A stretch of 64,000 bases of DNA from Rickettsia tamurae (GTDB taxonomy: Bacteria; Pseudomonadota; Alphaproteobacteria; Rickettsiales; Rickettsiaceae). The stretch covers positions 1 through 64,000 of the forward strand of contig NZ_CCMG01000015.1 in assembly GCF_000751075.1 (NCBI RefSeq), written 5' to 3'. Each line of letters opens with the position of its first letter. Position 1 is the first letter of the stretch. Positions 58,770-64,000 of the stretch are shown here, in pieces. The translations under genes and the position numbers were made by a program. Below the pieces are notes generated by a model that was not told the DNA's origin, ran no database searches, and saw nothing but the letters and a program-made list of their open reading frames with translations.

Positions 58770-59959
58770 TATTTTGCTCTTCCTTGTTGTTGAGTTAAGT
58801 TTTGTGTTTTAGAAAGCATCGTAACCACTGCTTTACCTATATTAACTAAGTTAGCTATATCAGGAGCTAGCTTTGCAACTGCTAAGACCGGAGGCGGTAA
58901 TAAGTTAGTTTTTATTGTTAGACTTATAACATTTCCGAGTTCTTTACTTCCTGGTATTACTCCTACTATTTTTTTTATGTCGCTTGCAATTTCCGTAGCT
59001 TTTTCTGTTGCTTTACATAAGGATTCTATCTTTTCGCCAAAAGAAGATTCCGGATTTAATACTTTTAATAATTCTGTTTTAGCTTCATTTAGATTACCCG
59101 AAATAGTATTCTTTACAGAGTTTAATTTGTCAATATTTATATCTTGTGGAATTGCACTTTCAATATTACTTTTTAGTTCTGCTATTTTTTCTTCTACTTC
59201 ATCTTTGCTTTTTGGTATAGCTTTAGCAGCTTTTGCAACATTCTCTAGTGAAGCTTGATTATTAGGGTTTTTATTTGCTATTTCAATAATTTTTCGAGGC
59301 GGTTCTTTTGATATTTCTGAAATTGCGGCAACTTTTTTGGCTTTTTCATAGATGTTTTCAAGCTTCTCATTAGATTTAGTCTCTTCTCTTATTTCTTTTA
59401 TATCGTTATGCAATTTTGTTATTTTTGGCAATAATTTTTCAGAGTCAATAAAATTATTTACTTTTTCAAGTATTCCGCTTGTTTGTATAAATATTCCAAG
59501 CATCGGTATTTGAGTGGATATAACCCCGACTAATATATTTTCTAATGATTCTATAATTTTTTTAGAAGCTCCAGGATAGAGTTTATCTAATTCTTGCTGA
59601 AATTTTAAAACTTGTTCTAAAACGTTTAAACATTTTTCTACAATAACCCCGTCAAATAAAAAGGTATCTTTTGTTTTTAGCTGTTCTTGATATGCTTTCT
59701 CAAGTGCTTCAGATAAAGTAGTTAGAGATTCTTGGATTGTCCTATTAAAAAGTTTTTCTATTTTCTCTACATCGATATTTTCAGTGTGAGATAATTCATT
59801 TAAAGAATTTTGTATAATATAAAATAAATGATCTTCTAAATCTTTTACATTCATTTTCAAAGATTTTGTAAAACCTTTTAATTTTATTAAAAGTCTTTGT
59901 AGTTCTTCTTGTTGTTCTTTGTTTAATCCGCTGAAACTAGAAAAATCAATTATAGACAT
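58769..59959 (-). CDS. Helical coiled-coil hypothetical protein, 396 aa
   Basis: The protein is almost entirely helical. The N-terminal part reads LNKEQQEELQRLLIKLKGFT and has long Leu/Lys/Glu heptad-like runs. Two amphipathic-to-hydrophobic segments occur, ILVGVISTQIPMLGIFIQTS (about residues 142-161) and the C-terminal LPPPVLAVAKLAPDIANLVN (about 354-373). In between is a charged coiled region with NLEKVNNFIDSEKL-like and KDEVEEKIAELKSNIESAI segments. It contains no known enzymatic motif. The layout, long helices around hydrophobic hairpins, recalls membrane-active or pore-type helical proteins, but this is only a structural analogy. It is the first gene of a two-gene operon with its own terminator. 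Confidence 0.72.
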   Translation of the reverse strand: MSIIDFSSFSGLNKEQQEELQRLLIKLKGFTKSLKMNVKDLEDHLFYIIQNSLNELSHTENIDVEKIEKLFNRTIQESLTTLSEALEKAYQEQLKTKDTFLFDGVIVEKCLNVLEQVLKFQQELDKLYPGASKKIIESLENILVGVISTQIPMLGIFIQTSGILEKVNNFIDSEKLLPKITKLHNDIKEIREETKSNEKLENIYEKAKKVAAISEISKEPPRKIIEIANKNPNNQASLENVAKAAKAIPKSKDEVEEKIAELKSNIESAIPQDINIDKLNSVKNTISGNLNEAKTELLKVLNPESSFGEKIESLCKATEKATEIASDIKKIVGVIPGSKELGNVISLTIKTNLLPPPVLAVAKLAPDIANLVNIGKAVVTMLSKTQNLTQQQGRAK

Positions 59960-60176
59960 AAAATTTATTATTTTGTTATCAAATATTAATTAATCTTAAA
60001 GCTTTATAACCGTAAAATAAAATGTAAAATAGTTATCATTGCCCTTGAGATTAATTTTTGTTATATTACGTGCTAACATTGCTACAATAGATTTATATTG
60101 TTTTATTGGGATATAGGTATATTCTTGAAAGATTAAACTAATCTAACTAATATATTATCAATTATTCAAAAAATTT

Positions 60177-61553
60177 ATGCGTAAATTAACTACATTTATT
60201 GTTACGTTATTGCTAACTAGTTCGGTTGCCGCTGTTGATTTGCAGGAAGCTTTAACTGAAGGGTATAAGAGTAATGAGGAGCTGAAAGCTGCTAGAATTA
60301 AGTTTTTAGACTCGATTGAGCAGTTTCCACGAGCTTTTTCGGGGTTTATGCCTAGTGCTGGAATGAAGATTGAAAGAAGTAATAGTAAAACCAAATATAA
60401 TAAAAAATATGCAGATAGGCTTGGTCTTGCTCCAAGGGAAACAGATAGTGATCAAGGTACATTAACAATTCAACAGTCTCTATTTAATGGTGGTTCTAGC
60501 GTTGCGGCTCTTAAAGCTGCTCAAGCAGGATTTAGAGCCGCACGGGGTGCATATTATGCCGGTGAACAAAAAATATTATTAAATTTAATAACTGCGTATC
60601 TTGATTGTTTTGAGAGCAAAGAGAAATATGATATTTCCGAAAGTAGGGTTCGCACTAACATACAACAAGTTAACACCGTTGAGGAGAAATTAAGACTTGG
60701 AGAAGCAACGGAAATAGATATAGCAACCGCAAGAGCAGGACTTGCAGCGGCAGAAACGAATAAACTAGCTGCCTATGCTGATTTTCAAGGAAAAAAAGCA
60801 AATTTTATTAGAGTATTTGGAATAGAGCCGACTAATATAACTATGCCTGAGTTACCTAAAATGTTACCTGCTTCATTAGATGAGTTAACAGGAAGAGCTG
60901 CTAAGCTCAATCCTGATATTGATTCGGCAAGGCATAATGTAACTTCGGCTAAAGCCTTAGAAATGGCAGAAAAAGGGAAATTATTACCGCAAGTAAGCGT
61001 GCAACTGCAATCCGGTAGAACGCACTACAATCCACAAGATGATATAAATGCTAGAAATGTAAATGCTATAAATAATAGAAGCTATACTACTACTCTTTCG
61101 GTAAATATTCCTATTTATCCTGAGGGAGGAGCTCAATATTCAAGAATCAGATCGGCTAAAAATCAAACAAGAAATAGTGCAGTTCAACTTGATAGTACGA
61201 TAAAGCAGACCCAAGCAGGGGTTGTAAGCGTATGGGAGGGATTTGAAGCAGCAAAATCTCGTATTGTTGCAGCTAATCAAGGAGTAGATGCTGCTCAAAT
61301 ATCATATGACGGTACTGTACAAGAAGAAATAGTAGGGTCTAAAACAATATTAGATGTTTTAACTGCTGAAGAAAAATTATACGAAGCAAAAATAACTCGT
61401 GTGGATGCGTATAAATCTTCAGTACTTGCAGCATATCAAATGAAATTGTTAACCGGCGAGCTAACGGCTCAAAGTTTAAAACTTAAAGTAAAATATTTTA
61501 GTCCTGAAGAAGAGTTTAAGACTATTAAAAAGAAAATGTTTATAGGTTTCTAA
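60177..61553 (+). CDS. tolC: TolC-family outer-membrane efflux protein
   Basis: TolC is the outer-membrane/periplasmic duct of tripartite efflux pumps and type I secretion. The 458-residue precursor has a signal peptide (MRKLTTFIVTLLLTSSVAA) followed by VDLQEALTEGYKSNEELKAA. It shows the two-fold repeated OEP domain: the first with LTIQQSLFNGGSSVAALKAA and RLGEATEIDIATARAGLAAA, the second with SVNIPIYPEGGAQYSRIRSA and the coiled SKTILDVLTAEEKLYEAKIT. These long helices form the tunnel. popZ follows after 1 bp. Intact; partner pump genes are not here, though type I ABC exporters are elsewhere in such genomes. Confidence 0.94.
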   Translation: MRKLTTFIVTLLLTSSVAAVDLQEALTEGYKSNEELKAARIKFLDSIEQFPRAFSGFMPSAGMKIERSNSKTKYNKKYADRLGLAPRETDSDQGTLTIQQSLFNGGSSVAALKAAQAGFRAARGAYYAGEQKILLNLITAYLDCFESKEKYDISESRVRTNIQQVNTVEEKLRLGEATEIDIATARAGLAAAETNKLAAYADFQGKKANFIRVFGIEPTNITMPELPKMLPASLDELTGRAAKLNPDIDSARHNVTSAKALEMAEKGKLLPQVSVQLQSGRTHYNPQDDINARNVNAINNRSYTTTLSVNIPIYPEGGAQYSRIRSAKNQTRNSAVQLDSTIKQTQAGVVSVWEGFEAAKSRIVAANQGVDAAQISYDGTVQEEIVGSKTILDVLTAEEKLYEAKITRVDAYKSSVLAAYQMKLLTGELTAQSLKLKVKYFSPEEEFKTIKKKMFIGF

Positions 61554-61554
61554 C

Positions 61555-61953
61555 GTGAGTAAGGAAAATAAAAAAAAACAAGATATGTCGATAGAAGACA
61601 TATTAAAATCGATTAAAGGAGTAATTAACGAACGTAAAAATCCTATTCACGAAAATGATAGTGAAGATGAAGATATATTAGAGCTAACGGAAATAGTAAA
61701 TCAAGATGAAGAAGAAAAGTTAATATCAACTAAATCTGCTGAAGAGGTAGGTGATATTTTTAAAAGTTTTACCGATACTATTGAAGATAAAAAGTTGGAT
61801 AATAATATCTCATCTAAAAATGCACTGGAAGAATTAGTTGTTGAGATGTTAAAACCGGAACTTAAAGCTTGGCTTGATAAAAATCTACCTTTACTTGTTA
61901 AAGAGTTAGTAGAGATTGAAATAAAGAAATTGGTGCAGAATAGTAAGAGGTAG
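61555..61953 (+). CDS. popZ: Polar organizing protein PopZ-like (DUF2497)
   Basis: PopZ forms a polar matrix that anchors chromosome origins and polarity factors in alphaproteobacteria. The 132-residue protein has the conserved N-terminal helix MSIEDILKSIKGVI, an acidic variable middle (NDSEDEDILELTEIVNQDEE), and the conserved C-terminal oligomerisation helices ALEELVVEMLKPELKAWLDK followed by LPLLVKELVEIEIKKLV. The start is GTG 61555, immediately after the tolC stop, implying translational coupling. The middle is short compared with Caulobacter PopZ, and is acidic rather than proline-rich. Confidence 0.85.
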   Translation: MSKENKKKQDMSIEDILKSIKGVINERKNPIHENDSEDEDILELTEIVNQDEEEKLISTKSAEEVGDIFKSFTDTIEDKKLDNNISSKNALEELVVEMLKPELKAWLDKNLPLLVKELVEIEIKKLVQNSKR

Positions 61954-61983
61954 AGGAGTAAATGTCATTGTACGGCTCTTTAT

Positions 61984-62110
61984 GTCATTCCTGCGAAAGC
62001 GGGAATCCAGTAAAAAAATACAAAAAACATATTTTTATTTCATCAAAGCTTGTAATTTTGTGCTAGGTTAGTCTTGTTTATTCTGGATTCCCGCTTTCGC
62101 GGGAATGACA
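61984..62110. repeat. Complete R3 palindromic element
   Basis: The arms gtcattcctgcgaaagcggg/aatccag and ctggattcccgctttcgcgg/gaatgac flank a 75-bp AT-rich core. It is the only copy with both arms close together. A half R1 arm (gttcgcaatgac) follows at about 62,130. Confidence 0.82.
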
Positions 62111-62173
62111 TAGCAACAATGCCTACAGTCGTTCGCAATGACGTTTTAGGATAATTATTTAATAAGGAATTAT

Positions 62174-63916
62174 ATGTTAAATAAATTATGTAAGATATTA
62201 TTTTTTATCAATCTGTTATTGGTTGCAGTGCAAAGTTATGCTTCACCTCCATCATTACCGGCTGCCGAAGTAGATACTAAAGATAAGGATGTTAGCTCTA
62301 ATTCCGATATTTCTTTTTTTGATAAATTTAAGCAATTTTTTAGTAAATCAAAAAAGAAAAATATACCCCCTAAACAGGTAAATGAACAAACTAAAGCAGC
62401 CCATAAAGAAGAACCAAAGCTAGCTTCCCAAGAGCCTAATGAAAATGAACAAGCTGAGCCGTTTATAGATGTCGGTAATACAGCATTGCCTAGTGCCACC
62501 GCAAGTAATGAACATGAAAGTAGTGTAAATTTAGCTTTTCATGATAACACACCGGATAAACAAGTTACACAACAAGAACCTAATGAATCGGAAACATCTG
62601 AACCTTTTATAGATATTGGTAGTGCAAAGTTACCTAGTGCTACAAGTAATGAAATGCATGAAGAAGAAGTTGATTCTAATGAGCATAAAGATACAAATTT
62701 AGCTTCTAATATTATAACTCCTAAAGTACCGAGACCTATAGTATCTATGCCTCCGGCTCAAGCAGGAAGTTATGTAGTGCCCCCGCAGCGACCGGTGCAA
62801 ATATATAAACCGACCAATTTGCCGCCCGTGCATAAGCCTATTCCGCTTAATCCACCTCCTGATGCTAATAAAGAGGAAGAAAGCGTAGCACCGATAGCAC
62901 TGCCGTCTATACCTAATATGCCTGCCGTTTCTCCGCCTGTGGTTAGCCCGCCGGTAACCCAAGATACTATACCAAGTACTATGCCGACAACAGTACCTCC
63001 TGCAGAAACTCCGGTAGTACCTAGTAATGCACCTGCACCGCTGGTAATGCCTACAAATCAACAATCTACACAGCCTATAACACCGGCTAGCCCAAATACA
63101 CCCGTTACTACTCCGCCTAAAGTAGTTCCTACAACCGATTCTTCAGCGGAAATCAATAACTCGCAAGAGACATTTGTTGCTGTTTCAGATGTCCCAAAAA
63201 AACAAGATTGGAATACTCCGCTTATCCCCGTTGTTGTAGTGAAGCCGAATCAACCTCAATCTCAGCCTTTAGAGAAGCAAATTAAGAATAATCAAACTAC
63301 AAATAATCAAGAGAAATCACCGCCGATAAGCTCTCCAAATATCATGATTCAAAAACAGGATGATAAGGTGAATAATGAAACCTCGGAATCGACAACAAAA
63401 TTCGTTAAAGATGAAACGCAAATGTTACTTTTACCTGATGATGATATAGTTCTTGGTAAACTAACAGAGCAAGCGACTTTAGAGCAGATGGATATGTATG
63501 CATATATAGAGCTGTTCCAAAAGAAAGAAGAATGGATAGCAAGTGCCGAAAGAAGAAAAGCTGTAGAGAGTTTTATTAAATATGATAATGATATAAATAA
63601 AAAGAAAGATATTTATGCCAATCTGTCTTATTGTAGTGCAGTAGATAATGCTTTTAGAGCAGTTGATAGAAATAATCTTTTTGGGCTGCGTGCGTTACTT
63701 GATGTTTATCCGATGTTGCAAGAAAAGAGCAGATTAGGTGAAACATTACTAACTGCTGCTATTTATAATGATAATTACTATTTAGCAAAATTTTTGGTCA
63801 TACGAGGTATTAAAATTTCTACTCTAAATGATGAGTGCCAATATCCATTAGATATTGCATTAGCTCAAGGAAACGCTAACATAGCTTGCATGTTAATCAA
63901 AGCTAAGGGTTACTAA
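62174..63916 (+). CDS. Exported proline-rich protein with C-terminal ankyrin-like repeats
   Basis: A signal peptide (LCKILFFINLLLVAVQSYA, cut before SPPSLPAAEVD) leads to a basic stretch (FKQFFSKSKKKN). An imperfect tandem duplication follows: EPNENEQAEPFIDVGNTALP and EPNESETSEPFIDIGSAKLP. Then comes a long Pro/Thr/Val-rich region (about residues 180-320; PAVSPPVVSPPVTQDTIPST), a Gln/Asn-rich segment, and a C-terminal helical region with LGETLLTAAIYNDNYYLAKF and YPLDIALAQGNANIACMLIK, read as two ankyrin repeats. The 580 residues probably reside in the periplasm or on the cell surface. Pro-rich linkers suggest spanning the envelope. Function unknown; host-interaction is a guess. Confidence 0.8.
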   Translation: MLNKLCKILFFINLLLVAVQSYASPPSLPAAEVDTKDKDVSSNSDISFFDKFKQFFSKSKKKNIPPKQVNEQTKAAHKEEPKLASQEPNENEQAEPFIDVGNTALPSATASNEHESSVNLAFHDNTPDKQVTQQEPNESETSEPFIDIGSAKLPSATSNEMHEEEVDSNEHKDTNLASNIITPKVPRPIVSMPPAQAGSYVVPPQRPVQIYKPTNLPPVHKPIPLNPPPDANKEEESVAPIALPSIPNMPAVSPPVVSPPVTQDTIPSTMPTTVPPAETPVVPSNAPAPLVMPTNQQSTQPITPASPNTPVTTPPKVVPTTDSSAEINNSQETFVAVSDVPKKQDWNTPLIPVVVVKPNQPQSQPLEKQIKNNQTTNNQEKSPPISSPNIMIQKQDDKVNNETSESTTKFVKDETQMLLLPDDDIVLGKLTEQATLEQMDMYAYIELFQKKEEWIASAERRKAVESFIKYDNDINKKKDIYANLSYCSAVDNAFRAVDRNNLFGLRALLDVYPMLQEKSRLGETLLTAAIYNDNYYLAKFLVIRGIKISTLNDECQYPLDIALAQGNANIACMLIKAKGY

Positions 63917-63932
63917 TAAGATTATTTTTATC

Positions 63933-64000
63933 GTCATTGCGAGCGACTGCAAGGAGCGTGGCAATCTCATGAAATAGTATAAAATCCTGAGATTGCTTCG
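63933..64000. repeat. R1 palindromic repeat (core type i), cut by the window end
   Basis: It begins gtcattgcgagcgactgcaa and runs through gcaatctca...tgagattgc, stopping before the right outer arm. Confidence 0.8.

Noticed and set aside
62699-63064. Arg/Tyr-rich minus-strand ORF
   Set aside because: It is antisense to the proline-rich region of the exported protein.

Overview
The window looks like a chromosome segment of a Rickettsia, most likely of the spotted-fever or transitional type. Four things point there: very AT-rich coding sequence; a 23S-5S rRNA pair with no adjacent 16S gene, preceded by fmt; dense families of short palindromic repeats of the Rickettsia palindromic element (RPE) kind, some read inside genes; and a mix of intact housekeeping genes with many decaying ones (a Sca autotransporter, ankyrin genes, a lone VirB2 pilin, a lone purC). 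I cannot name the species from sequence alone.

Layout. 1-9,400: ankyrin pseudogene, lptE-holA, coq7, a strongly structured intergenic segment (candidate ncRNA), coxC, virB2, a zinc-ribbon membrane protein, dapD, and a broken P-loop/TPR gene. 9,350-15,010: remnant of penicillin-binding protein 1C and a Sca-type autotransporter with at least eight lesions. 15,200-20,360: minus-strand block of a universal stress protein, a TAXI solute-binding protein, a DUF2125-like protein and the Fe-S assembly genes fdx, hscA and hscB. 20,560-29,530: rnhB, uvrB, grxC, a GIY-YIG nuclease relic, an Atm1-type ABC exporter, a structured leader with a 56-codon ORF, and gyrA. 30,100-37,690: a frameshifted dicarboxylate/amino-acid symporter, a twin-TM protein, iscX, def-fmt, a rickettsial hypothetical, 23S and 5S rRNA. 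37,700-48,060: a broken GT61 glycosyltransferase, zapE, a nucleotidyltransferase/HEPN-like toxin-antitoxin remnant, queA, an ankyrin gene, an ABC exporter and the cytochrome bd operon. 48,250-64,000: GT2 glycosyltransferase, M16 peptidase, purC, a membrane-anchored hypothetical, a Dabb pseudogene, thrS, an ABC pseudogene, a DUF2310 gene with a nonsense codon, a two-gene coiled-coil/membrane operon, tolC-popZ, and an exported proline-rich ankyrin protein.

Repeats. I use four labels. R1 is about 100-120 bp, bounded by cattgcgag/ctcgcaatg arms, with two core types. R2 is about 80-105 bp, with arms built on gtggcttgaccac. R3 has attcccgc..gcgggaat arms. RPE-A is about 130 bp and its arms read gtttaatttgg/caaattaaac. 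R2 is often wrapped in a further inverted repeat (attgttgcgtgga / tccacgcaacaat). These elements fill most intergenic gaps. One R2 copy sits in frame inside queA, a 124-bp palindrome sits in frame inside zapE, and R1 sequence forms the C-terminal tail of the GT2 protein.

Functional themes: respiratory chain (coq7, coxC, cydAB), Fe-S biogenesis (fdx, hscAB, iscX and perhaps the Atm1-like exporter), envelope (lptE, tolC, dapD, pbpC remnant, glycosyltransferases), translation (def, fmt, thrS, queA, rRNA) and DNA upkeep (holA, gyrA, uvrB, rnhB). About a dozen genes show frameshifts or nonsense codons, as expected of ongoing genome reduction. No tRNA gene, CRISPR array or insertion sequence was found.
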